Positions 49,001 through 63,000 of a DNA stretch of 64,000 nucleotides are shown piece after piece (positions within the stretch are counted from its first letter, which is position 1; every line of letters begins with the position of its first letter). The position numbers and the translations under genes are program-made. Below the pieces are notes generated by a model. The model ran no database searches. It was not told where the DNA came from and was given only the letters and a program-made list of their open reading frames with translations. The DNA is taken from NCBI RefSeq assembly GCF_963676685.1, contig NC_092355.1, positions 73,499,176-73,563,175 on the forward strand, given 5' to 3'. This DNA is from Mytilus edulis. Its lineage: Eukaryota > Mollusca > Bivalvia > Mytilida > Mytilidae.

Positions 49001-49130
49001 GAGGTTTAGCGCTATAAAACCTGTAACATGTGAAGAATATGACAGTTGGTGTCCATTGGTTGTGTGTTTTATCATTTGATTAGGGACTTTTTGAATTTTC
49101 CTCAGAGTTCAGTAATTTTGTGATTTTACA
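49000..49130 (+). repeat. Family D repeat
   Basis: 'gagaggtttagcgctataaa', 'attagggactttttgaattt', 'gagttcagtaattttgtgat'; another copy at 49525-49700. Confidence 0.55.
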
Positions 49131-49524
49131 TCCTAATAGTCTCTGTTCAGATTTTAGGTCGGTACATGTCCTAAGTTATTGGAATTAAGAAATAAATGTT
49201 TTGGAAAACAAGGGCCCAAAAATGACCAGTGTAAAACAATTCAAACAGGAAAACTAACGATCTAATCTTTAAAATGACAACCAACGAGAAACATGTATGA
49301 ACAACATCAACAAACGACAATCACATGTCAGATTTGAAAATCAAAGCATAATTTTCTGACATCAGACACGAGAATCAATGAATGTCTTTGTCGATAGATG
49401 TTTTTGTGTAATGTTAAATTGTTCCTTTTAAAGTTGTTACACGATGATGACTGACTTTATCATTTATTATATCTGTTTAGTTCACGCATCATTGTAAATA
49501 TAACGGAATTTGACAAGACTGTCA

Positions 49525-49700
49525 ACAAAGTGAAAGGTGTAGCGCTATAAAACCAGGTTGAAAATGCCTTTACCAAGTCAGGAATATTACAGTTATTTTC
49601 CATTCGTTTTTTATGTGTTTTGTCATTTTGCCATGTGACTATGGACTTTCTGATTGGATATTCCTCTGAGTTCAGTATTTTTGTAATTTTACTTTTTACA
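49525..49700 (+). repeat. Family D repeat
   Basis: 'gtgaaaggtgtagcgctata', 'accaagtcaggaatatta' and 'gagttcagtatttttgtaat'. Confidence 0.55.
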
Positions 49701-50699
49701 CAATTTCAAACAAAGGAATATCTTAAGAAATGTTTATACAGAAAAGAGCCAACGGGTTTGTCGAGAATGCGATGTAGACCGTTTTTATCAGAACTAGAAA
49801 AGGGAAGTTTTCAGAACACTCATTTGGAACAAAGAAAATGTTAAATATGCGACAGTGGTGAACTACAGATGTGCTCCACGTCACAACTACATCCGTGACG
49901 GACTTCTTTGCAAACTTTGAGCACTACATGCCTGTGATTTTGCAAACCTTTCGTCCATAGATAAATAAGTAAAAAATCCGTAGTAATAATATCTAGGTTT
50001 AAACTGTCGTAGATGTCTCTCCTCGAGTAGAATTCTGTTAATTACAACGAATTTCTAAAGAAATTGATTATTTAAAAAAAAGAACTGTATTTCCTGCATT
50101 TGACATATATGCACTACCGAAAAGGGCTCATTAGTGTATAAAGGCATACACACGTAGACACAGGGAGTAAAAAGGAAATTTATCAGTGCACATATAACCC
50201 ACCTATGACAAAGAATAACAATGTTCATCTTTTAAAGGAAATGCATGTGATTTTAAGAAATGTACATCGTTTAATATATGACACAGGTTAAAAAAAGGCT
50301 GTCAGAGTAAAATTGAGAATGGAAATGAGGAAAGTGTCAAAGAGACAACAACTTGACCATCAATCATAAATCAGCCGAGTACCACTAATGACTCTCTAAC
50401 ACAGCGATCGAACCCACATTCGAAGACAGGCTTCAGCTGGCCCTAATCAAAAATGTTATCTATTTGCGCATTTATGTATATATAGTGTCACTATGTTTTT
50501 GGGATATACAATGCAAGTATCCATGCAGCCTAGTCAACTCTGTGTTTTTGTTATATGTATTTATATTTGTATCGATCTGATGCATTAAGCCTTTTTCAAC
50601 TGATTTTATTTACTTTGTTCTTATGTTTTACTGTGACATAACTGTCAGATGATAAGGGGTAGCGGTTGGGCACCAGCTATTATAATTAACCCCATCACC

Positions 50700-50835
50700 T
50701 TATGTATGTGCATGTCCCAAGTCTGGAGCCTGTACTTCAGTGGTTGTCGTTTGTTGCTGTGTTACAGATTATTTTGTATATATATTAGGTCGTTAGTTTT
50801 CTCGTTTCATTAGTTTGACATCTGTCATTTGGGTT
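50700..50835 (+). repeat. Family A repeat, left half
   Basis: 'atgtcccaagtctggagcct' to 'catctgtcatttgggttttt'; interrupted by family B (50838-51060), then resumes at 51060 with 'gtgggtttttatatagttga'. The 'tgggtttttatata' word on both sides marks the insertion point. Confidence 0.65.
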
Positions 50836-50837
50836 TT

Positions 50838-51060
50838 TATATAGAAGAGGGACGAAAGATACCAAAGCGACAGTCAAACTCATAAATCTAAAATAAACTG
50901 ACAGCGCCATGGCTAAAAATTAAAAAGACAAACAATAGTACACATGACACAACATAGAAAACTAAAGAATAAACAACACGAACCCCACCAAAACTAGGGG
51001 CGATCTCAGGAAGGGTAAGAAGATCCTGCTCCACATGTGACACCCGTCGTGTTGCTTATG
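50838..51060 (-). repeat. Family B repeat nested in family A
   Basis: 'agaagagggacgaaagatac', 'gacagcgccatggc' and 'tgctccacatgtgacac'; see 7890-8400. Confidence 0.6.
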
Positions 51061-51186
51061 TGGGTTTTTATATAGTTGACTACGTGGTATTGGCTTTGCC
51101 CAATATTGAAGGCCGTAAGGTAACCTACAGTTGTTACTTTCTGTATCATTTCGTCTTTTGTGAAGAGTTGTCTCATTGGCAATCAA
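51060..51186 (+). repeat. Family A repeat, right half
   Basis: 'ttgactacgtggtattggct', 'gttgtctcattggcaatcaa', ending where family C starts. Confidence 0.65.
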
Positions 51187-52722
51187 ACATAATCTGTACG
51201 ATAATTTACGTTTGAAGTTGGATTCATAACAAACTGCACATATATACATTATAGTTAATTGCTATTAATAAGTATTGCAATATGCATTGTGTTTAAATGC
51301 AATATCAGTATTTAGTTCTATTTTAATCTTTAATCAATCCTAATTCTATCTTACTTTTGAGATATAGTTATGTGCTGTTTCAGAAATTTCATATATTCTA
51401 ATGTGACGTAATTTTTTTTATTTTTTTTTAAACGATAAATCTTTTATTGCACATTTCTTTGCTGTTTAACAAATTACTCGACTCACAGCATTCAGCCGGG
51501 TATCCCTGTGAATTAGTTACTGTTTAACCAGGGAGATTATACAGTAAATTTTTATTTATATGTATATATATATATATATATTAATTATGATTAGTTATCA
51601 TAAATACAATACATTGATTTTAACAATTTGTCTAAGTTCTTAGTTATGTGGAGGTCATCATAATGTAACGTAAATACGGAAGTTGTACTATTCATTATCC
51701 GATGTTGGTTATAATTTAATCATTGACCCTTAACCTTGATCGGCATAATCTCGTGAAAATTGAGATGATCGTAATTTTTAATGCCTTTTCACCATCGTAT
51801 GTGACGTCATTTTCATAATTTACTGCGTTGAGGCCTGGACTGAGTCGGTGTGTCTATTCTGTGTTGGTCATTCATTATGTATTCGTGTTTGTTTTATGTA
51901 ATGAGTTAATACTTAAGTTTCATTATGTATATCTGTTATATTCATTTGATAAAATTTACTGTTTGCAATAGCATTAATTGTTCTAAATAATAAGGATGTT
52001 CTTATCCCAAGCATAAAAACTTAGCCGTATTTGACACAACCTCTTTCAACTTTTGATCTTCAGTGCTGTACAACTTTGTACTTTTTTTCGCTTTCGATCT
52101 TTTATATCTGGGCGTCACTGGTGAGTCTTATGAGGACGAGGCGCGTTTTTCGCGTATTAAATTTTAAACCTGATGTTTTTTGTTATTCATTAATCATGTG
52201 TTTCTTTGTCTATTACGTTTTCCCATTTATTTGTATTGTAGTCCTGTAAAATTATGTTGTCATTTCTATGTTATATTTAACAGTGCCATTAAAGTGCGAG
52301 GTTTGGCATGCCACAAAACCAGGTTCAACCTACCATTTTTTCCTTTAAAAATGTCCTGTACCAAGTCAGGAATATGGCCATTGTTATATTATAGTTCGTT
52401 TCTGTGTGTGTTACAATTTAACGTTCCGTCGTTTATTTTCTCTTATTTTTGAGTGTAAATTGACATTGCGATAAGACGTGTCACGGTACTTGTCTATCCC
52501 AAATTCATGTATTTGATTTTGATGTTATATTTGTTATTCTCGTGGGATTTTGTCTGATGCTTGGTCCGTTTCTGTGTGTGTTAGTTACATTGTAGTGTTG
52601 TGTCGTTGTTCTCCTCTTATATTTATGCGTTTTCCTCAGTTTTAGTTTGTTACCCCAATTTTGTTTTTTGTCCATGGATTTATGAGTTTGAACAGCGGTA
52701 TACTACTGTTGCCTTTATTTAT
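51187..52722 (+). mobile_element. Family C repeat, copy 2
   Basis: Near-identical to 27525-28745 over most of its length, lacking the first ~320 bases and carrying a ~350-bp insertion at 51420-51775. The high identity points to recent spread. Confidence 0.75.
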
Positions 52723-52924
52723 ACAACATCTGTTTGTTGAAGTTCAGTGAAAATGGACGTCATACTCAACTTCAAAATATACAAATAAACCAAATTTATT
52801 ACAATAGTGTTCTAAATTTTGAAGTTTATATATAGATAAACATACAGCTACTTGCGCATGTTGTGTAAAACAATTCTAAGTCCCAGCCTTGGTTTTAATT
52901 TTTGTTTTCTCAAAAAAGCACAGA

Positions 52925-53128
52925 GATCACTCCTTGTTATATTTGTTATTCTCGTGGGATTTTGTCTGACGCTTGGTCCGTTTCTGTGTGTTAGTTACAT
53001 TGTAGTGTTGTGTCGTTGTTCTCCTCTTATATTTATGCGTTTCCGTCAGTTTTAGTTTGTTACCCCGATTGTTTTTTGTCCACGGATTTATGCGTTTGAA
53101 CAGCGGTATACTACTGTTGCCTTTACTT
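52925..53128 (+). repeat. Family C right-end fragment
   Basis: Repeats the last 200 bases of copy 2 ('ttgtctgacgcttggtccgt', 'gcggtatactactgttgcct'), as a solo terminal repeat would. Confidence 0.7.
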
Positions 53129-53129
53129 G

Positions 53130-54250
53130 TCCTTATTCAAAAATATTGATGCAACACTATAGTTAAGTATTTTGAAGGGTAAAATGATTTTGTTTTGTTT
53201 TGTTGGTAGTGTACTTATATATTTGACTTGAAAACGCAATGCATTTATAACGGTTGTGATTAAACTGGGACCTTAATTCTTATATTGTATGGGTTTTTTT
53301 AGCGTGCCGGCTGTCGTATATTGATGCAATAAAACAAATATTTACAAAACACCGAAGAGAAGAAAGCAGCACAATCCCACCAATGAGAATATTATGCACC
53401 AAGAAAATCCACAACCGGAGGAGACTTAAGTTTACCCCTAAAAAATAATGTAAAACAATATAATCGACTGTTTCAGATTATCATGGGTAATCTTTGTCGC
53501 TAAAACACCCCCTTGTCGTCGTAACTGACTAATGCTTGAAATAACAAACAAAAACATTAATGAGTATTCTTTTGGTTTGAATACATGCCATGTTAAATAT
53601 AAGTGCATTTAAAAGTAATATTTAGCAATATTTGAATTTTTAAAGCCCTGAATGATGATAGTTGAAATTCCTCAATGTTAACATCAAAATTTAACATGAG
53701 AGTTGAATAAAGAATTAATCATATTATCTATAATAAGTATCCTTTTGCCATGAAACTTGGTCAAAAGTCTGGAAATTCACAAAGCTTTAGTCATACCTAG
53801 TTTTTTTTTGTATAGATTGTTTCTGTTTTTATATCCTATTAGGTCCCGGGACACAGTTATCGTCCTTTAATTTTCGTTGTTAACGAATATAATCCCAAGG
53901 ATGGACAATGTTATACTTGCAATTTGTTTTAAACCCTTTCCAAATTTAGCTCTGCATGTTTTATGCCTCAAATAGCAAGTAAGGGATAAGTAAACACTAT
54001 TCAAATTTGGTTCATGAGTTTTAAAGTCAAGAAGTGATTTGGTCAAGCTGAAAAAGGTTAAAATAAAAAAATCAAATTTCGAAAGCTGTCAAAGAATTCA
54101 AGACCTTTAATTGTCCATATTTAAAGTTAGAGCTGATGAAGTTTTCACCTACACACCAGAATTGTTTTAATGAACCTTTTTAACACTGAAAGTGTTTAAT
54201 TCAGATCCTGTAATGTATATAGGTTTCAACTAACACAGGCAAAATTGACA
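53130..54250. other. No gene seen
   Basis: AT-rich; no exon-like stretch with both splice sites and no named repeat. Confidence 0.35.
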
Positions 54251-54253
54251 GTA

Positions 54254-54370
54254 TACTTACTTTGTTCGGTCATTTACGGTCGAATTGCTCTAAATTGTTT
54301 CGATTCTCACACATCCTTGGCTTTTGAATTATCTGCTTGAGCGTTCCTGATAAAGGTAAATCCGATAAAC
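54254..54370 (-). other. Candidate non-coding first exon of the TNFR-like/CARD gene
   Basis: The donor at 54253 reads GTAAGTAT. On the minus strand a TATA-like 'ccatatatac' lies near 54390. No coding exon on this strand lies between it and 43313 except those of the inserted 44427-47769 element. The assignment is an inference. Confidence 0.25.
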
Positions 54371-54864
54371 TCTACGTAAAAATGTATATATGGACTTCAG
54401 ATCGTGTTGTGTTAAATCTGTCAGCACAAGTAATCCTAGTGGCAAATGTATACTTGGAATTTAACATTATGAAACTTATTAGATTTTGATATTAATGGAA
54501 CCATTGTTTTAACAGGAGCCTGTTTTTCAGTGTATGCCATTGATTCATGTTTTTTTGTAATGTTGAAATTACTACTGAATATAATCAATTTATATTTAAC
54601 TCTAGCGATAGTTGTCTTGCATATCTCCTGTTTTTAATATTTTATTGTCATGCTCATGTCTGTGTCTGAGGTTTTAAGGGAAAATAACTTCTTCCTGGTA
54701 AGACAACTATAGAATTCTGGTAATCTATGTTCATGAATATAGTATTTTTGTTTTTGTTGTACAATCTGATCAAACTAAATAAAAAGCCCCCTAAATAAAT
54801 CAAAAGTTGTTATCTACTTTAATTTCACGAAGGCCATTACGTGTTGGTTGACATTTATGGTCTG

Positions 54865-55130
54865 TCTGTATGCATATGCCTTTTCCAAGTCAGGAACCTG
54901 TATTATGTGGATGTTGTTTGTTGATGTGTTACATATATTTTTGTGTCATTCATTATTTTTGTCAATAAATTAGGTTATTAGGTTTCTAGTTTGAATTGTT
55001 TTACATTTGTTATTTCGGGACCTTTTATAGCTGACTATGCGTTATTGGCTCGGTTAATTGTTGAAGACCGCCCGATAACCTATATTTGTTAACTTCTGTG
55101 TCATTTGGTCATACCAAATCTTCTTTTTTA
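54865..55130 (+). repeat. Family A repeat
   Basis: 'ccttttccaagtcaggaacc', 'ccttttatagctgactatgc' and 'cttctgtgtcatttggtc'. Confidence 0.6.
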
Positions 55131-55984
55131 TAATTTAACAGTTGAAAGCACATATGTTTCATATATTGTAATATATTGTAACTCATGACTTGTCATTGTC
55201 AGTTTATTTGTTTCGACTAGTGAGTTCGAAGGTCACTGTGGTATCTTTCACCTCTCCTGATACCGGAATTCGCTATGACCAACAATGCAACACTGTTAAC
55301 AAACATATAATCATTGTCTTTAAATTTTGTTGGGGAAATCTAAAGTGTATGAAAGTCAAATCATATCATTTATTTTATACTTTAATACAAATGTGGACAT
55401 GTATTTCTATCCATGCATTGGTAACATAGCTATATACATACATATCATGTGACAGTTAAGTTTCCTTGCCTCAACACATATCATTAAAGTGAAATGTCAG
55501 TATGATTAAACATCTACATCTAGAATAACATTTTAATGATACAAAAATTCAGTATATGTAAATGTATTTGTTAAGGATGAATTGTCATGGTGCATGCAGA
55601 CTATGAAGAAAAAAAAATATACAATTAAGCATATATATACAAGTTAAGTTATCAAAGTGTCATGATTTTAATTGGAAAAATCTACCTGAAAATCTATCAA
55701 TTTGGCTAAAAGTGTAACTCGAATCAAATGAAATATGTTTAATGAATAAAAACCAGCTTCGACATCGTTATCTGTTTAACAGTTAAATCACTACATACCC
55801 TTAATCAGAATGCTCTGAAAAATTAAATGTAACTAAAGATACAATTCAACCGAGGACCATAACTTAAGAATGTCAAACTGAAAGTTGGCAAATTTAAATG
55901 TGGTCTCGTAACCTTTGCCTTCTTATCACAATTTCAGTAGATATTGTTTAAAAAGTCAATTATGAAAACCTTGTAAACAAGAAT

Positions 55985-56245
55985 GTTTGCAAAGTACACG
56001 GATGCCACATTCGCACTTTCGTTTTCTAGGTTCAATGGACCCTTAAATTGGGTTCAATACTCTATTTTTGCATTACAATTAAAAAGATCACATCAAAGGG
56101 AACAAGTTCAAAGTTGATTGGACGTCAACTTAATTAAAACTACGGTACCTTGACCAACAACTTTGACCTGAAGTAGAACAAACAGACAAACAAATGGTAA
56201 GTCGGATGAATGGACCAGAAAACATAATGCCCATGATTTGGGCAT
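55985..56245 (-). repeat. Family G repeat
   Basis: 'gtacacggatgccacattcg', 'aacaactttgacctgaagta', 'ggaccagaaaacataatgcc'. Confidence 0.6.
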
Positions 56246-56399
56246 ACACAATCTTATTTGTCATTGCATTTAAAAGGGAAAAAAAAGGTGCCAACGGTAA
56301 ATGTACGAATAATCTAAATAAATACTTTCTCTCCAAAAAAAAACCTCGGTTAATAACTCACATGGAAATGAGGACCTAAAGTTTCTAACACAAGTAACA

Positions 56400-57735
56400 T
56401 AAAGTTCTTTATTTACTATAACCACGGACCATGATTCCTTAAGGCATAAGAGAAATTTTTAATTTCTATTTGTTCTTAAATATTATCACCAGTAACGATT
56501 TTTTTCGATTTGTCAACTGGATTTGCTGTACTCTTAAATTATATTTGAACAGAAACAACAGAACAAGTTTATTTCAAAACAGTTCACGACTATAATTTAT
56601 GAACTCCCAAAATAAAAAAATACATCATGAAAATGTCATAAACAATTAACTATTGACTAAAGAATCACCAGCATTCTGCCTGAAAATTAAACTACATTAC
56701 AAACAAATAATGCACTGGAAAGTACAACTTCTACAGGCAAATGTACTAAATAATCAAGTGTCTACATTATTAGAATAATGACTCATATTTTTATATAACT
56801 TTTAAAATCAAATGTTTTGAACAAAATGAAGAATAACATAACATTATGTACATTAAATACAATGAACAATTTATGAAATATGAACCAAAATACACTGTTC
56901 AATAACATACCTTTCAAGGCATCTATCAATTAATGTTTGTTAATACAATTTATACAAAACTCCAAGTCTGCATTTGCTAACTGTTTATGATTGTTTATAT
57001 ATCAAAGAAGTTGTTGGTGGCGGGCAGTTTGTCCCTCCTATAATATTCAGTCATGATTTCAAGGTAAAAAGTTATCAAACTTACTGTATCTACTCAAAGG
57101 AAAGAATAGAATAACGATATTTTGTAACCTTTTCATACTAATGTTGAACTTTTAATCACAAAAAATAACTTTAATGGACATTTTGTAAGAACAAGAGAAA
57201 AATGTAAAGGATTTTTTAACAAAACATGCTCGATATGTTTCCTATCCTTAAACATCATATATAACAGGCCCGTTTCCAATTAACGTGAGAGAAACTAGAC
57301 TTTTATAATGATTCAACAAATACTGATTATGTGTTAGTTTTCCCTATCGATCCAAAATGCAGCTATTATTCATTGCATTATCAGTCATGCCATTCTTTTT
57401 TTTCAAAATGATAAATACAAACGCTTTAAAAAAATCGAAAACGATATAAACGAATATTGAATCTACTTTTCATTTAAATCCCTCGAATGTTACATGTAGA
57501 TAAAAATAGCAAATATATTTCTCATCAAAACTCTCATAAAATAGCATTAAATTTAAAGCAGCAAATTAACTGGTTAAGTTAATAAGTTATAGTGTTTCTG
57601 TTTATATTAAATGAATACAAGGAATTATTTGAATTCTTGATATTTGATAAGAAGTGTTTGATGAAAACTAATATAATTAGCATGGATAAGCGGGATTAAT
57701 TAGTTTCTACTGGAATATTGGTGAAAGTAAAATGA
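56400..57735. other. No gene seen
   Basis: AT-rich; stops in all frames; no repeat I can name. Confidence 0.35.
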
Positions 57736-57740
57736 ACCTT

Positions 57741-58300
57741 ATAGTCGCCTTCAGCTGAAATTCGTAGCAGTTATCGGTAAAAATAAACTTAACTATCAAT
57801 CGCGTTCACTGGAGATATAGTTTTTCACATTCCATTCATAAATCGCAAAACAAAAAACCACTACTGACCTACCTTTTAAGTAATTGCACTGTGATAATCC
57901 TGACCTTCACATTTTCCAAGACGATTTTGAATGGTGGAATCCGCCATTGTTTTTACCGGAAGTGTTTCCATGGAGTTCAATTTCATAAAATTTGCATTAA
58001 GCGCGTGAAACCTTATCACATCAATGAAAAGAACATTTCAGGAAACTGGGTAAATGACGATTGTCATATGTAAACAAATGATCCTCATAGAAACGGAGAT
58101 GGCGGAATTCAATGGAAAACATTCTGGAAAATGTGAAGGTCAGGATTATTAGTGTGATCACTTAAAAGGTAGGTCAGTAGTGGTTTTTCCTTTTGCGATT
58201 TATGAATGGAATGTGAAAAACTATATCTCGAGTGAATGCGACTGGTAGTTTAGATTTTTTTTACCGATAACCACTACAAATTTCAGCTGACGGCGACTAT
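57741..58300. mobile_element. Foldback element with ~205-bp arms
   Basis: 57741-57946 pairs with 58099-58300 reversed: 'atagtcgcc(g)tcagctgaaat', 'cacattccattcataaatcg', 'ccactactgacctacctttt', 'ctgaccttcacattttcc', 'cgccat'. The arms are about 85-90% alike and the loop is about 150 bases. No ORF. Confidence 0.75.
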
Positions 58301-58759
58301 AGACATGTGTGCTAGATAACCCTATTTAATCAGGTTAGTTTTGATCATAAACTTCTAATGTATTTTCCAGAATGCCAAACTCTTCCAGATTGAACTAATT
58401 CCTTGATTGAAATAGAATTTGCCCTAACTTAAAACATATCATTTAATAATTTATAATGGACATTTGCTATCAATGATTCGTTTCTAAATCACATATCCTT
58501 CTTTTAAATGACCATAACTGTTTAAACGTATGTAATTAATGTTCACCAAATTACAGTTCAACAATAAGATGCAGCAGATGGTTAGAATATATTTAACAAA
58601 TAAGGAGCTGACAATTGATGTGTTTCTAAAAAAAAAACCTATCAGTAATTTGGAATGCAAAAACAATCATGTTACATCCACTTTTTCTGGTGCACCTCTT
58701 TTATTTCTGGTATTTGTGGTCTACTTTAAACAGGATGTATATGTGTAGATTTGAAAAAG

Positions 58760-59960
58760 TCAGTTGAAATTGTGTCTTCCTTTACAAAAACATTTCCCAT
58801 TTTTCCCTGCACTTTTATATTCCCCTGTTTCGAACGATCTACTGGTCGCTGTGTTTTAATCTGTTGATTATTTCCAAGTAATTCTTCTGTAGACGTATTT
58901 TATAATCTGGAACCTTTTCTAAATCTAAAAATAATAGGTACAAATGTATCTAATAAATCAGACAGTCCACTTAAACAATCCTTGAAATATTTCACATTTA
59001 GGTAAATCATCATTTTAGATATATATAAATGAACATTTCAATTATTTGTATATCTTTCCTCGATGTACATGTTTGCTGTTTTTCGTTGCCTACTTATGAA
59101 TACAGTTCTCTTGATAAAACAATTTATATTTAAGGGCAACACTTCTTATAAAAGTTATTTATCTTTTCCGTCATATAATTTTTTTTAAGATCATGTCCCA
59201 AAGAAATTTGTAACTGTTTACGTTTTCTCTTAATCTTTTGTAAATTTCAAGACAGAATGTCATGAAATTGAGCTTATAGAGCAATATCTTCATGAAGGAA
59301 AAATGTTCTAGCCATAAAAGCATTTATTAACATGTTGAAAATAACATTTCTTGGTCATATTTGTAGTGGTTTTGCCTCTCTATCGGAAAATTCAATATTT
59401 ACTCAATATAATATGCAAAACTCATCGAATTCTTCAGAAAGCAGTTATCAATAACCATTATAAATCAAAGGTTATATTTAGGTAATAGCATACTGGTGGA
59501 ATCGCGTGACAGCGTACACAATTTTAATCCTGATATCTGTGATGTGTTTATTTGTAGGGTGATTTGACTTCTGGTTTAAAAAGGAAGAGATGCACAAGAG
59601 TCATTTAAGGGCCTAAAGTAATCCACTTTGTCGTGCTATCTCATCACATGATATGATTGGTTTTTTTTCTATAGTTTTCAAAATAACTCAATCATTTGCT
59701 TAGTTTCTTTTATAGAACAAAATCACCAAAAATAAATTCCTCCAAATTGAAAGTGTATATGTAGATTAATTGAAAGAACATTTTAACCGCCAAATTGAAA
59801 GTGTATATGTAGATTAATTGATAGAATATTTTAACCGAAAAATATATTTCGTATTTCGTATACCTTATTGAATGAAAATCGCCAAATTTTCCACCTATGA
59901 AAATAACCCGCTATACAGTATCTATATTAAACAAATGACCTAGCTTGTATTCTCCTGTTG
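58760..59960. other. No gene seen; short direct repeat
   Basis: 'caaattgaaagtgtatatgt' followed by 'agattaattga' occurs at 59744 and 59791. Otherwise no supportable feature. Confidence 0.4.
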
Positions 59961-60028
59961 CCTTTAATTATTTATAATATTTAGCTTTAATTTAAAAAAG
60001 AGATAATATGAACATATATAAATCCTAC

Positions 60029-63000
60029 CTGATTTTGAACTAGAGCTACCATCCACTGACTTTTTTATCAAATTGCTTGCGAGTTTGCTGTAACAACATG
60101 CTTTTAATACATCAATAAACACATTGTTGGTTGTCCCTCCTCTTTCAATCACTATATCTAGCAATGCTTTGATCTGGCCATCTTGCCTTTTGTCATGTTC
60201 AATGTTACGTCTGTCGTCTACTGATATTACCAAACGTGTCATCATTTGATCTAAGATACCACTAATATCTAACTTTTGCTGCACAATGAAGTCATATTTA
60301 TCTTTAATGGTGCCTGAAATAGAATAACACTTATATAAAGATAGCATACGTATTCATCACTGTTCTTTTACTAAATTTATTTTATTTTACTGTGTATTTT
60401 CTTAGCCCATTCTGAACATACTGCATGCAAATGTTACATACGAGATATGTATCATAAACATAACAGAGATGTTGTTAATCATTGAGATCGAAACAACTTT
60501 GTCTTTTTATTAGTTATTTTATGTTATGTCAATGGACTTTTACATGTTGGTCCTTTGTTGTGCTGTTACTTAATTTCCCCAGGTCCAGTAGATGATTAAA
60601 CATCCACAAACCTGTTTTAATACTGCAAAATTATGTCTGTTCTTAGTCAGGAATATGTTATGCAGAGGTTACTGTTTTTGCTGGACTGTAGACAATACAT
60701 ATATTTTGGTTTAGGAGTTCATCAAATTCCTCATATTAATTTTGTCACTTAAAATTTGTCTTCCTAATCAATGTGTAGGAATTAACATCGGGAAACTACT
60801 GTTGTCTATAACATTCATGCTAATAGATAAGGAGATCTTTATCAATAGTTAACCTAATATAGATGGCATATTTGCTAGGTGTTTAAAAAGACAAAGACAT
60901 TTATGCCAGTCTTGCACAGTTAGAAAGTTTTTTAACGGTAATATGGCTTTTTAGATAACAGTAGTGGTTCTAATGTAGCAATGGAATATACGGGTGTTTA
61001 ATTAATATACAGGGCTGATGTATAAAAAAGGATGACAACTTAAAATTACAAAATTAACACTTACTTTTATAATCACCCTTCTGTTTCTGTAAAAAAAAAA
61101 AGACACATCTAAAACAACAAACTTATAATTTTCAATAATCTCTGAATACTACTTCATGATACAATTGGTTTTGATCAAGTGTGTTTGTGTTGTTCTTGTC
61201 TCATTGAAATCTCTAAATACATTGTTAGCTACTTATATTACAGTAATGGTTCCAATAAAGCAATGGGATAGACGAGTGTTTTATTTATATACAAGGTCGA
61301 TGTTTACATTTGGTACCAATTACAATTTCCCATTTTTTCTAGTGATTGCATGGCAATCTAAACTTTAAAGATTCATGGTGTAGTGGTTAGTGCATCAGAC
61401 TACTAACACAAAGGTTCCTGGTTTGATTCCTGTTCCGGGATGAACATTTCAGGAACTGAATTTTCGGCTCCCCCTTGACACCATTTGTGAATATGGTCTT
61501 GAGGAAACTATGATAGTCCGCCGGAAGGGGGCGATAAATGGCTGACCCGTGTTAAGAGAGCGCCATATCTCTTGCACGTTAAAGACATCCTTGTAGATTT
61601 CGAAAAAGAGAACTCTAATGCCGCTACAAGGCAGAACTTGGACCAGCAAAGTAGAAAGGGATTAATATAAGTTGCAAAACTTGTTTCCCCAATCCACTAT
61701 AAATAGATATGTTTAAAGTAAATCTAAAAGTAGTCAGCACTTTTTGTGCTGAAATGAATTGTCACTAATATGGTTATATTTATAAATTTACTATTTACAA
61801 AACAGTCATCGTTGTATCAAGATAATTTCCAATTGTCATTTGAAAAGTGCAAATGAAGCTATGGTCAGATGATCTGTGCCTAAATGAAAGTATATCTAAC
61901 AATTATATCATTAACACAATTCAGTTTATATGTTGCTTAGTTTGTGCGAGAAAAAGACCCACAGAGGAACACAAACTTTACACTAGCCAATACCATGAAG
62001 CATCAACTTGTAAAATTGGTCAAAGTCAGATGAACCCACCCAGATACACATGTACAAATAATTAAATCACAAAATTGACGATGAATATTATGTGTTCATT
62101 ATTAAACAAGTCCGACTATGAAGAAAGGAAATAAAAGTAAAATCACAAAAATACCGAACTGGAAAGGACAATTCAAATCGGAAAGTCACTTTTCAAATGG
62201 CAAAATCAAAAGCTCACATATAAACTAAAGGAACACATCTGTCATATTCCTAACTTTATACAGACATGTCTCTAAGTAGACAATGGTAGATACAACCTGT
62301 TTTTATAACTAGCTAAACATCCTACTTGTATGGCAGTCAAATTGAATTGATTTCTTAATTGAACATAATTATCTGCATGTGACTAGAAAAGGTTAATTAA
62401 CGACAAATTTTGTCAAATCCTTTAATTTAAAGTTTTAGATGTTTCTTTTGTAAATTAAATGATATGTGGTGAAATATTTTTTAAACAAAACAAAGTTAAC
62501 TCACTCAGAAAAACAGCAGATTTGTCTAACATGAGCGACTGCTGCTAAATTCTTAATTAGTATGTTATCTTCTATGATTTTCTAAAGAAATACTATCAAG
62601 TGTTCCTATGTACATAATGTGTCATTTACATATTTTACTTACACTTGGAAGATCTGACCATTCATCAATGAAAAGGTGGGGTTTTGTACAAGTTTCACAG
62701 AAATATTGTCTACCATGTCCATGATTAAAGTCATTCCGACCTACAACAAGATCTGGTTTGGTAAGTCCACATTCCCACTTTTTCTCAAAATTTACGTTTG
62801 ACATCTGGAATCTAGAACTTATAATCTTGTTTATTTCATCTATCACAAAGTCGACAATGTTTTTGTATACACCTCTATTAGATTCTTCCACATATTCCAA
62901 AACCTGAATAAGAATAAGGCTTGGATATGTCTTTACAAGAAGTTTTCTTAATTTTGTTGTTTTTTCTAACTCAAATACAGCAGTTCCTTTGAAAAGAGCA

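Noticed and set aside
55190-55429. 79-codon plus frame
   Set aside because: Begins in a family F repeat and has no splice or promoter support.
59964-60028. Read-through end of the CARD exon as the true C-terminus
   Set aside because: A good donor (CAG|GTAGGA) precedes it and the tail looks like intron; kept only as an alternative.
61370-61445. A working tRNA gene
   Set aside because: A and B boxes are present but the cloverleaf stems do not close and the body continues as a SINE.
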